From: Wurfbainia villosa
Lineage: Eukaryota; Streptophyta; Magnoliopsida; Zingiberales; Zingiberaceae
Assembly (NCBI GenBank): GCA_025175895.1
Contig: CM045993.1
Location: forward strand, 53,696,621-53,760,620
Direction of reading: 5' to 3'
Length of the DNA stretch: 64,000 bases
Shown: positions 55,960-64,000 of the stretch, piece by piece
Numbering within the stretch: position 1 is the stretch's first letter
How the letters are laid out: every line of letters begins with the position of its first letter
Position numbers and translations under genes: made by a program
Notes under the pieces: generated by a model
What the model saw: the letters and a program-made list of their open reading frames with translations, nothing else
Told to the model about the DNA's origin: nothing
Databases searched by the model: none

Positions 55960-57885
55960 TATTAGGATCTATACTGAAAAGTCTATCTTTTGTATGAACA
56001 TCTTTATTTTTGAAATAAGAATCACATGATCATTGTTTGCATATTTATGATTATGCATATCATCTAATACATTACATTGTAGATAACATGGTGTGTAGTG
56101 TCACACGGGAGATCATGTTTTCTATTCATTGTAAAGTATAAGTAAAGGCTCACAACCGAGATGGTTTTGGACAAACCATTCGTATTGATTTGTCTTGACC
56201 ATAGAATTACACTAGTACACATTGTGTGTATTGTGTAGGACCGACTTAGAGGTGATTCGATTTATTGCTGACTACATAATTGAATCGGACCTCAGATATT
56301 ATGTTGTACATGCTCTTAATCTTGATATAATAATGGGCACATATACTTAGTATTCATTTCTTTGATTTTCCAATGGGCGAGATTTATAGAGTAAATCAAT
56401 AGGCTCGGTAAGTTGGGAAATGATATTATTTATATGGTGTACCGTTGATTATAGGAGAAAACCGTGTCTTATATATTAGGATGATGATGTCCCGTTGAGG
56501 AGCTCATAAGGTTCATCATGTAAACACTGCAGGTGGACTTGGTCCGGCATGATGATAAGGATGAGTGGTACTACTCATGGACTTAGATGTTGATTGATTA
56601 ATTGTCAGTAAATTAATTAATCGACGGACATTCGAGATCTTAAACACGGGGAGATATATGTACAAATAATATATGGAGCCCATATTAACTTATGGGGGTT
56701 GGTGAGGTAGATCAATGATAATCCTCTAGTGGAATGGATTATCATTAATGGATCGGACTCTATGTGGGCTTGATCCATTGGGTGACCAAGATCCAACTCC
56801 TCCTCATGGTCCCTATCGTAGCCTATTAAAACCCTCATAAAGCCTAGATCCGATGGTGGAGAATGGAACTCTAGATTCGATGGTGGAGAATAAATCTCTA
56901 GATCCGATGGTGGAGATTAAATCACTAGATCCGACGGTGGAGATTAAATCTTTAGATCCGACGGTGGAGATTAAATCTCTAAGTCCGACGGTTGAGATTA
57001 AATCTCTTGATCCGACGGTTGAGATTAAATCCCTAGAACCAACGGTGGAGATTATAAGAAGGCTTAAGCCTAGCTCTATAAAAGGAGGCATAAGGGTGGG
57101 CGGCAAGAACAATTGAAGGGAGATTAGGATTTTGGGCGGCTAGGGCTTGGAGAGGCATTGGGCGGCTAGGGTTTCCTCTCCTCCTTTGGCGGCAAGGCTT
57201 TCTCTCCTTCCTAGGATTTTGGCCGGCGGCTCCCTTCTTCCTCTCATCCTTGGTCGGCGTCCCAACTCTCTTCCTCTTCTCCATGGCCGATGGAAACAAG
57301 GGTTAGGGTTGTTCCTTGGAGCTCTTGGTCGGCGCCCACTCCTTACACCTCTCTTTGGGCCGGCGGCAAGCATCAAGCTTGGAGCTTGATGGTCGGTCCT
57401 AGATAGGAGGAGAGTTTCGTTTCTATACTTCTTCTTGTTCGGAGCGAGCAAGGAAAGGAAGATCGTGATCTAGGAGGCTTCATCTCTTGGAGGATCGTTG
57501 CCCACACAATGTCCAAGAGGAGGATATAACATACGATAGAAGACCTTTAGGTAAACAAGAGGTATAAATCTTGTTTTGCTTTCCTTTTGTTTCTTTGTAT
57601 GTTGTATGTTTTTATTATGTGGCTAATTTACTTGGACCCCGAATACAAACACAAAAATTGGCGATCTATACATCGTCTATTCCGTGGTTATTCAAAGAAT
57701 AGAGGTAGGTTGCTTGAAGAACAAGTTTGTTCAAGTGACCACTCTAATCGGATAGCACGATGATGAAACGGTAGCTTGGGTAATCCCTAATTGTCATGGA
57801 TTAATTTTTTTAATCCGGGGACGAAGACGGGATCACCATGAACAAGCAACCGAGTTGAAGTGGGAAGCGAAGTTTCCTACCTTCA
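55960..57885 (+). repeat. 3' LTR of element K (1926 bp)
   Basis: Begins TATTAGGATCTATAC (TG changed to TA) and ends TTTCCTACCTTCA. The 27-bp array is at about 56844-57050 and TATAAAAG at 57077-57084. Confidence 0.89.
56844..57050 (+). repeat. 27-bp tandem array, K 3' LTR
   Basis: About seven and a half units. Because 27 is a multiple of three the array stays open, and the plus frame reads repeats of VEIKSLDPT. I regard this as a by-product of the period and not as a gene. Confidence 0.82.
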
Positions 57886-58177
57886 TGCACATGCCCAATT
57901 TTCGTCTTAGTAGACTGAATTCGGCTTCGGGTAGGGGTTTAGTAAATAGTTCTGCCAAGTTGGACTTCGATTCGACGTATTCGAGTTGTATGGCTCCGTT
58001 GGCCACATGTTCTCGAATGAAATGGTGTTTGACGTCTATATGTTTGGTCCTAGAGTGACATATTGGATTTTTGGTTAGGTTAATTGAGCTAATATTATCT
58101 ACGTGAATTTTATTGTTCGTAAAGTCTAACTTAAAATCTCGGAGAGTGTGCTTCATCCAAAAATCTAAGTGACACAC
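57886..58177 (-). pseudogene. pol: RNase H C-terminal part of element J
   Basis: Reads DNISSINLTKNPICHSRTKHIDVKHHFIRE, then VESKSNLAELFTKPL and LRRKLGMCM, the usual end of a SIRE/Copia pol. Element K is inserted two codons after GMC, so the natural stop is displaced. The open run continues briefly into K's LTR. Confidence 0.85.
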
Positions 58178-59330
58178 TCACCAACTCACTAGACTCAAGC
58201 CAAGAAGTTGACAATAACCACTCATACTCTTTCTATCAAGCTTACTACCACCATAGTCCGAGTCAGAGTAGTCGGTTAGTTCGAACTCGGTAGATCTAGG
58301 GTATCAAATACCAACATTAAGTGTACCCTTTAGATATCTAAGGATACGCTTGACTAAAGTTAGGTGAGACTCCTTGGCATAGGTTTGGAACCTTGCGCAC
58401 ATACTTACTGCAAATAAGATATCAGGTCGGCTTGCAGTTAAGTAAAAGAGACTCCCTATCACGCTCCTACAGTATTTTAAGTCAATTGAATTTCCGGTTA
58501 CATCTTATTCTATATTTACATTCGTTGCCATTGGGGTATTAATAATTTTAGCATCTTGCATTCCAAAGCGTTTAATTAATTCCCTAGTATATTTGCGTTG
58601 GTGTAGGTATATTCCATCTTTAGTTTGTTTAATTTGTAGACCTAAGAAGAAACTCAACTCACCTACTAAATTCATTTCAAATTCACTTTCCATAAGTGAA
58701 ATGAATTCGTTTAGTAGGATCGAGTTGGTGGTTCCAAAGATGATATCATCTACGTAGATTTGGGCTATGAATATGTCTTTATCTACAGTTTTTAAGAAAA
58801 GGGTTGGGTCAACTAAACCTTAGTTAAATCCTTTGGAGTTAAGATAAACCGAAAGCCTCTCGTACCAAGCTCGAGGAGCTTGTTTGAGTCCATAGAGAGC
58901 TTTCTTTAATCTAAAGACATGTTTGGGTTTATCTAGACTTTCGAAACCGGGGGGTTGGCTGACATAAACCTCTTCCTTAATATATCCATTTAAGAATGCT
59001 GACTTTACATCCATTTGAAATAACTTAAATCCTCAATGTGTAGCATATGCTAAAAACATTCGGATGGACTCTAACCTAGCTACTGGGGCATAGGTCTCGT
59101 CGTAATCTAAGCCTTCGACTTGAATAAACCCTTTAGCAACTAATCTAGCTTTATTTCTAACTACTTCACCTTTATCATCAAGTTTATTTCTAAACACCCA
59201 CCTTGTTCCAATGATTTTTTTATCTTTAGGTGGTGGTACTAATTCTTATACTTCATTCCTAGTGAATTGAACTAGCTCTTCTTGCATTGCAATAATCCAA
59301 TCGGGATCAAGAAGAGCTTGGTCAATAGTT
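58178..59330 (-). pseudogene. pol: Reverse transcriptase of element J (broken)
   Basis: Sense order: a WVFRNKLDDKGEVVRNKARLVAKG-type segment (near 59230-59120), EGLDYDETYAPVARLESIRM (near 59110-59050), DVKSAFLNGYIKEEVYV and LYGLKQAPRAWYERL (59014-58820), then YVDD (58756-58745), then GELSFFLGLQIKQT and YTRELIKRFGM (58693-58505). The catalytic Asps are intact but stops occur near 58820, 58690 and 58505. Confidence 0.84.
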
Positions 59331-60375
59331 TTGGGTTCAATTTTGGAAATCAAGGAGATTTGACTAAGATTTCGGTATGAGGCTCTAGTTCAAACTCCTA
59401 GGCTTGGATCACCTATCACTTGGTCGATAGGGTGAATCGTTTGAGTCCTCGTTTGATTTGAGTTAGAGTCATCTATCACTTGGTCGATAGGATGACTAGT
59501 TTGAGTCCTAGTTTGATTTGGATTAGAGTCATCTATCACTTAGTCGATAGAATGACTTGGTTAACTTAGGTTAGGATTAATACTAGACTTGATCTCCGGA
59601 TCGGAGTTGTGTCTGGTATGAATTGGCTCGCTAATTGGGGTTGCCAGGGGTTTTGTCGGTTCATGTCCTTCATCAAACACTACATTAATAGTCTCCTCGA
59701 CTCTAAGGGTGTCTTGGTTATATACTCTATAGGCTCTACTTGTAGTCGAGTATCCTAGAATGATTCCGGTTGAGGTTTTGGATGTAAATTTCCCTAGGTA
59801 ATCCTTAGTGTTTAGGATATGTACCTTACATCCAAATACCCTAAAGTACTTGATGTTAGGTATTTTATCGTGATAAATCTCGTACGAGATCTTAAGGTGA
59901 CTCTTTACCATAAGGATCCTATTTTGGACATAGCACGCAGTACTAACGGCTTCCGCCCAAAACCTATCGGGTAGGTTATACTCGTTTAACATTGTCCTAG
60001 CAGCTTCTTGTAGGGTTCTATTTTTACGTTCTACTAGGCCATTCTATTGTGGGGTTCTAGGCATGAGAACTCATGGTGGTATCTATTTAGGTTACAGAAT
60101 TCTGTAAACCTGTGGTTCTCAAATTCACCACCATGATCACTCCTAAGTCTTTTGATTTTAAGGTTTTGTTGATTTTCTATTAGTTTAAATAGGTTGATTA
60201 ATTGATCTAGGGTATCACTTTTGTATTTGATGAACCTAACCCAAGTAAATCTAGAATAGTCGTCAATTATAACTAAGCATAATTGACTCCCATTAAGTGA
60301 CTTATCTCCGTGTGAATCAAATAGATCCATGTGTAGGAGCTCAAGAACACTTATGGTTCGTTCTTGATTAGTTTG
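59331..60375 (-). pseudogene. pol: Integrase of element J (broken)
   Basis: HMDLF-type start and CLVIIDDYSRFTWV (60330-60200), LRSDHGGEFEN (near 60140), so the Asp, Asp and Glu of the active site are all kept. Near 60050 the frame shifts before the PQQNG-type motif, with an extra stop inside it. The C-terminal half (59992-59561) has WAEAVSTACYVQNR and YFRVFGCKVHILNTKDYLGKF. A short tandem repeat of a CTATCACTTGGTCGATAG unit lies at 59414-59550. Confidence 0.84.
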
Positions 60376-60915
60376 TTAATGTTGTGTCCTAGATTGTTTA
60401 CCTTGTTGACAAGCATTACATATTTTATTATCCAAGTTGTTGAGGTTAGGCAAACCTCTGACTAAGTCACTCTGACTCATCTTGTGGATGAGTCTTGGGT
60501 GCGAGTGACCGAGTCGTCGATGCCACAACCAAGATTCCTCTTGCCGTGTCATAAGACACTTGGTTGAGGAGTTAGTTAAATTAATAGTATAAATATTGTT
60601 ATTTCTGGTTCCTTTAAGAATTGTTTTATAGGTTTTTTTGGTATTAATTACGCATTCATTTTCTAGAAATATGACCTTATAATTATTATCACACAATTGG
60701 CTTACACTAAGTAAATTATATTGGAAATTCTCTACCAATAAGACATTTTGAATAATAAAGTTAGAGTTGAGCTCAATATCACCTGATCCGATGATTTTGA
60801 GCTTGTCGTTGTTTCCGAAGGCTACCGATCCTTGTCGTTTGAATCGAAGCTTCGAAAACTTGAGTTGATCCCCGGTCATGTGTCGGGAGCAACCACTATC
60901 CAACATCCATTGATC
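60376..60915 (-). pseudogene. pol: Protease and GAG-pre-integrase of element J
   Basis: An open frame of about 180 codons. It begins with QWMLDSGCSRHMTGD, the aspartic protease active site in its SIRE form (DSG). It continues with a GDIELN..FIIQNVLLVENFQYNLLSVSQLC segment and the WLWHRRLGHSHPRLIHKM zinc-binding start of integrase, ending after CNACQQGKQS. The upstream boundary at 60915 coincides with a good splice-acceptor match. This is the best preserved pol segment in J. Confidence 0.83.
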
Positions 60916-61476
60916 CTACACGCAAGGTAGTTGGATCGGATATTGGAATTATTAAAGGTTGGTTGTAAATTATTAAACCTAAATCATCTCACCCATGTCT
61001 ACATGATCAAGCATGTTAACCCTATATGTTCTTGTGAGATGACTTCCAGTTTTACTTGTTTTAAATTTAATGATTTGAACACTTGTCAATCTTGCGTTAG
61101 ATTCGGATTTGACCTTAAGCTCATCAAGTCACCTTTTCAAGATCATGGCTTCCAGGTCGTGGCGAGGCACAGAGGCCTTCTTTGATCGGAAAAATGACCA
61201 CTTCCTTAGACAAAGCCATTTTCAAGAAAATAGAGACTTGACTCACCTAAGACCACTTCCTGGTCTAACTAGTCTAGGATACAACGAGGTAGCTTCAGCT
61301 AGTTCCACTCGGTCAAGTGCACCGACTAGATAAGCCTTATCTAGCCCGAATACATAAGACTCCGCTTTCCTAGCATACTATCATCTCGTCGTGCCGTGGT
61401 ACTATGTTACCAAGTATTGATGAGTTATAGTCCAATCTAACCATTCTAAAAAGAAAAATCAAAATAAATAAAGAAC
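60916..61476 (-). other. gag-pol spacer of element J (possible intron)
   Basis: Stops in all sense frames between the gag stop (61477) and the protease frame. It carries the stem-loop at 60984-61042. It ends at CGTGTAG (60922-60916), a splice-acceptor match. An antisense ORF (61109-61333, 74 aa) is shared with element I. Confidence 0.6.
60984..61042 (-). other. Conserved stem-loop, spacer copy in J
   Basis: TCATCTCAC (60984-60992) and GTGAGATGA (61034-61042), perfect 9-bp arms. The outer pair is swapped relative to the A/T pair of the other copies. Confidence 0.75.
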
Positions 61477-61941
61477 CTAAGCATGCAATTTCTAAGTTAA
61501 AGCACAAACAAGTTTTGTACTGGCTCCCCTTGGACTGTTGAATCGGTTCGGTCTCTCCATATAGTGAATTTGGTCCTTGGGAACCCAGTACTAGTTGGAT
61601 CCTAAGTTTGAAATCAAAGCGGTCTTAGGGACCCATGCTTGGACACATTTTTTATGTCAACTTACAATCGACATATATGACTTGTTGGTCGTATTTGAGC
61701 TAAACCCTAGTCCGACCTTATTGTACATGGCCCTTTGCGATCCAAATAGGAGGTCAAGTCCCTTGGATCCCAAAGTAAACCTTTCCAATGTGTTCCTAAG
61801 AGCTTCGACTTGACTCTTCAAGAGTGAGTTCTCGACTTCGAGCTTTTCAACCCGAGTTGAGTCCTCCTCTCGAACTTGACTAGTCGAAGAGGTTAGGGAG
61901 ACCTCGTGTTTGAGGAGTTTAACCTCCTCAACCAAGGTCTC
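61477..61941 (-). pseudogene. gag: gag C-terminal part of element J
   Basis: Sense start at 61941 in the coiled-coil region (VEEVKLLKHEVSL, VENSLLKSQVEAL), then LERFTLGSKGLDLL, GSQRAMYNK and SYMSIVS. A TGA (61659-61657) follows, then the readable WVPK tail to a TAG at 61479-61477. GTAAGT (61665-61660) overlaps the SIVS codons. Element L cuts off the N-terminal part. Confidence 0.82.
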
Positions 61942-62353
61942 TGTGGGGGGATCGATTGGCCGGCTAGAGGGGGGTGAATAGCCCTCTCGTATTTTGCTCG
62001 TCTATGAAAACGTTAGCTCAAGCGGAAGCAATAAACTAAGACAAGCAAATAGAAAATAAAACAAAGACAATACAAACACGGAGATGTAACGTGGTTCACG
62101 GCTACGCCGCTAATCCACGGTCCGATTCGTCCACGGTGAATCACTCCGCAATCTATCCACTAGATCTCTCCTTTGCACAAAGCTAGGTGGAGGTAACCTC
62201 TTTACAACCAAGATCACTCTTCTACAATGGAATGAAGATTAGAGCAAGTAGAAGAGTGGAAAAATGTTTAAGGCACTTTGTGAGTAGTTGGACGTTTAAG
62301 CATTAACCCCCCAAAGCCCCAACCCTTTCCTTTTTATAGAGGAAGAGGGTTTC
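61942..62353 (-). mobile_element. Element L: LTR end of a GTCGAC-family element
   Basis: 412 bp matching the reverse complement of A's LTR from its CA end to just upstream of its TATA box (complement of TATAAAAA at 62331-62338). It begins TGTGGGGGGATCG. It is interrupted at 62354 by M and must continue to the right of the window. Left flank GTCTC. Confidence 0.85.
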
Positions 62354-63451
62354 TGTTGGTGCAGTGAGGCACCGAAATCGAACCTGTATTTTGATTATAG
62401 CAAAGACACAAAAGTTAAGTCTATTTTGTTTTCTCACGAGCTAAATCGAGTGTGCAGAAGATTGATATAGCTGGAGCTGAAGGCTAGCGACACCCGGAGG
62501 AAGCCGCGGTGGTCGGGCGATACTCGAGTTACTTCGGAGGGAGCCGAAGGAATCGAGTGGAAGGCCGAAAGCAAAAGCGACACGTAAGTATCGAGGTAAG
62601 CTCGTGTGTGCGAGAGTAAGTAAGGTCGTATCCTCTTTACGGGGATGATCTTAAGCGTAGATCCGACCAAAGACATCTTATAAATGGTCTAGGTCGAGAT
62701 CGGATGGTCGACGACCATCGAAATTATGTTTTTATTGAGCTAACTTTGACTTGCAGCAAGCATCACGATCGCCAAATTGAGGACTCGATTGCGCCGTGTA
62801 TCGGGCCGATCGTCGAAGGTCATCAATCGATCGATGTTGCCATCGATCCGATGATTGTCATCGATCGTGATGGTCAATGATCAATTCAAGAGTCAAGGCT
62901 TATCACTCCACCTCAAAGCGGTTTGGTGTCCATTTGTGATTGGTTGAAGACCCACTCGAAAAGGGGCTCAAAGGCTATAAAAGGAGGGCCAAACCTAGGG
63001 TTTTAACAACAATTCTAAGCTTCCAAAAAGTCTCATAAAGCTACACAACAACGCGTGCTTCTTCTTCTCCGACGTCTAGGTTTCATTTCCTTTATTTTTG
63101 TACGTCGGTTTTAATTTTAGTGTCGTTGCTCATTTACATTCTTCGAAGCTATTTTTCTATCGTAACGAGGAGAGGGGGAGTGTCCCTCTACCTCAAGTTT
63201 TTTTGTATCGATTAACTCCTACCTCCAACGAGGAGGAGTTTGTTTAGTGATTTGCCCTCCGTGCGTGGTCAAGGACCACTAGGGCCTTGGAGTAGTAGTT
63301 GGCCACGAACCAAGTAAATATCTTGTTTCTATTGTCTCCTTTACTTTTTTTTGCTTATCTTTCCGCTCGTATATTTGTCTTGAAGCAGATTCGAAAAAGT
63401 TTTTTCTTTCGCTATTCACCCCCCCCTCTAGCGAACCGCATTGATCCAACA
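62354..63451 (+). repeat. 5' LTR of element M (1098 bp)
   Basis: TGTTGGTGCAGTGAGG to TTGATCCAACA. U5 carries TATTCACCCCCCCCTCTAGC. Its U3 (62760-62890) has CGATCG/ATCGAT motifs where J has GTCGAC. A likely TATA box, CTATAAAAGG, lies near 62976-62985. Confidence 0.89.
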
Positions 63452-63453
63452 AT

Positions 63454-63465
63454 TGGTATCAGAGC
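63454..63465 (+). promoter_or_regulatory. Primer-binding site, element M
   Basis: TGGTATCAGAGC, two bases after the LTR. Confidence 0.92.
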
Positions 63466-63957
63466 CGGGGGCGCTTAGATTTGGTGAAACCACCAATCTA
63501 ACATTTTTTTTTCAGATTTGTTTTTCGTTTAAATTTTTCTCCCGCACTACTAATCCAAGACGAAGTCTTGGTACTCTTCGTTTGATTTTGTTTTGCAAGT
63601 ATTCTCTTTTGGAGTAGCCGACGGTCAAACGGGCATAACTTTTCGTACAAGTTGACCCACGACACGGTCTACCTACCAAATCGAAGCTCTCGTAGGGATC
63701 TACACTTCTTACTGGGGTTTACCCCCGTAACAAGCTGTTTTCATCCTCAAAAAATGATGTTTAGTAGCCTTTCGGGGACATCGAAGGTTGTGAGTACTTA
63801 CTTTTTATTTAGTTTCTTATTTCTTTGCTTAACTTTCTATTTTTCGTTTATTTCTTTTTATTTCCCGCACTACTAATCCAAGACGCAAGTCTTGGTACTT
63901 TCGTGTGTTTTTGTTGTTGCTAGGTTTTCATTTTAGTCTCCTTGTCTATTTGTTCTA
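63466..63957 (+). other. Leader of element M
   Basis: 492 bp before gag. The stretch CCCGCACTACTAATCCAAGACG occurs twice (63541 and 63863 areas), so the leader holds a direct duplication of about 320 bp relative to I, which has it once. No gene is seen. Confidence 0.6.
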
Positions 63958-64000
63958 ATGGCCCATCTCGAGGGTTTTAGCACCGTCCGACCTCCGTTTT
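63958..64000 (+). CDS. gag: SIRE-type gag, first codons (cut by window end)
   Basis: ATG at 63958 begins MAHLEGFSTVRPPF, identical to the start of gag in element I. Only 14 codons are in the window, so integrity cannot be judged. Confidence 0.85.
   Translation, partial: MAHLEGFSTVRPPF

Larger units (their letters stand above)
49014..57885 (+). mobile_element. Element K: Angela/BARE-like Copia element, full length
   Basis: 8872 bp with LTRs of about 1.93 kb, primer-binding site, a leader of about 1 kb, gag, protease, integrase, RT, RNase H and polypurine tract, in standard Copia order. The flanks CGCAT (49009-49013) and TGCAC (57886-57890) are a plausible decayed duplication (three of five bases, both differences C/T). 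It is inserted at the C-terminal end of J's RNase H. The coding region is full of stops and shifts. Confidence 0.9.
46915..61941 (-). mobile_element. Element J: SIRE-like Copia element with decayed pol
   Basis: Minus strand. In the element's own direction from 61941 the order is gag C-terminus, spacer, protease, integrase, RT, RNase H (interrupted by K at its end), non-coding region, polypurine tract and 3' LTR (47995-46915). The gag N-terminus and 5' LTR are beyond element L, outside the window. The protease LDSGCSRHMTGD and RT LYGLKQAPRAWYERL are typical of SIRE/Maximus Copia elements. No envelope-like ORF lies between RNase H and the LTR. Confidence 0.86.
62354..64000 (+). mobile_element. 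Element M: SIRE-like Copia element, 5' end
   Basis: Complete 5' LTR, canonical primer-binding site, leader and the first 14 codons of gag. The window ends there. It is the youngest-looking member of group 2: TG/CA ends and primer site are intact, while I has changes in both. It is inserted in element L, 10 bp upstream of the TATA box, with GTTTC on the left. Confidence 0.87.

Overview
This is nuclear DNA of a flowering plant, and as far as I can see all of it is LTR retrotransposon. I find no host gene, tRNA or rRNA gene, and no bacterial feature. The evidence for a plant is direct: eight primer-binding sites complementary to plant initiator-methionine tRNA (TGGTATCAGAGC or one-base variants), polypurine tracts against TG...CA long terminal repeats (LTRs), 5-bp target-site duplications, and Copia-order proteins (gag, protease, integrase, reverse transcriptase, RNase H). 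A monocot is my guess only. No identities or ages were computed.

Layout by local label, with sense strand. A (+, 1-2562) lies in the 3' LTR of B (-, 2563-7853), which lies in the left LTR of the old host element C (-). The body of C (9914-25206) is interrupted by D (-, 10278-15605) and by a solo LTR, S (+, 15938-22676), which itself holds the complete element E (-, 16763-22239). The right LTR of C (from 25207) holds an unassigned LTR-like insert X (about 25697-27480) and an LTR-like fragment Y (28071-28272). Inside Y the nest continues: F (+, from 28273) > G (-, from 33270) > H (+, complete, 37348-42821) and I (+, from 43635) > J (-, from 46915) > K (+, 49014-57885) and L (-, from 61942) > M (+, from 62354). 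If no deletion has intervened, C spans the whole window and the stack is eight levels deep.

There are three groups of elements. (1) A, B, D, E, F, H, S and L form a non-autonomous family, of the TR-GAG type: LTRs of about 1.2-1.3 kb full of GTCGAC palindromes, one gag gene, no pol, and about 1.2 kb of conserved non-coding sequence downstream. C is a more distant gag-only relative. (2) I, J and M are SIRE/Maximus-like Copia elements; J carries the pol. (3) G and K are Angela/BARE-like Copia elements with LTRs of 1.7-1.9 kb and decayed pol. Gag of group 1 shares its C-terminal blocks with group 2, and the two groups share a U5 end motif and a conserved RNA-type stem-loop. The simplest reading is that group 1 descends from, and is mobilised by, SIRE-like elements. 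Gag is open in B, H and most of E. No pol in the window is intact, so nothing here looks autonomous.

The observations most worth following up are: a stem-loop (ACATCTCAC...GTGAGATGT) found nine times across groups, with compensatory pairing; two independent insertions exactly 10 bp upstream of the TATA box of a group-1 LTR; the same integrase-Asp and zinc-knuckle-Cys losses in both Angela copies; and a possible in-frame gag-pol intron in the SIRE element.
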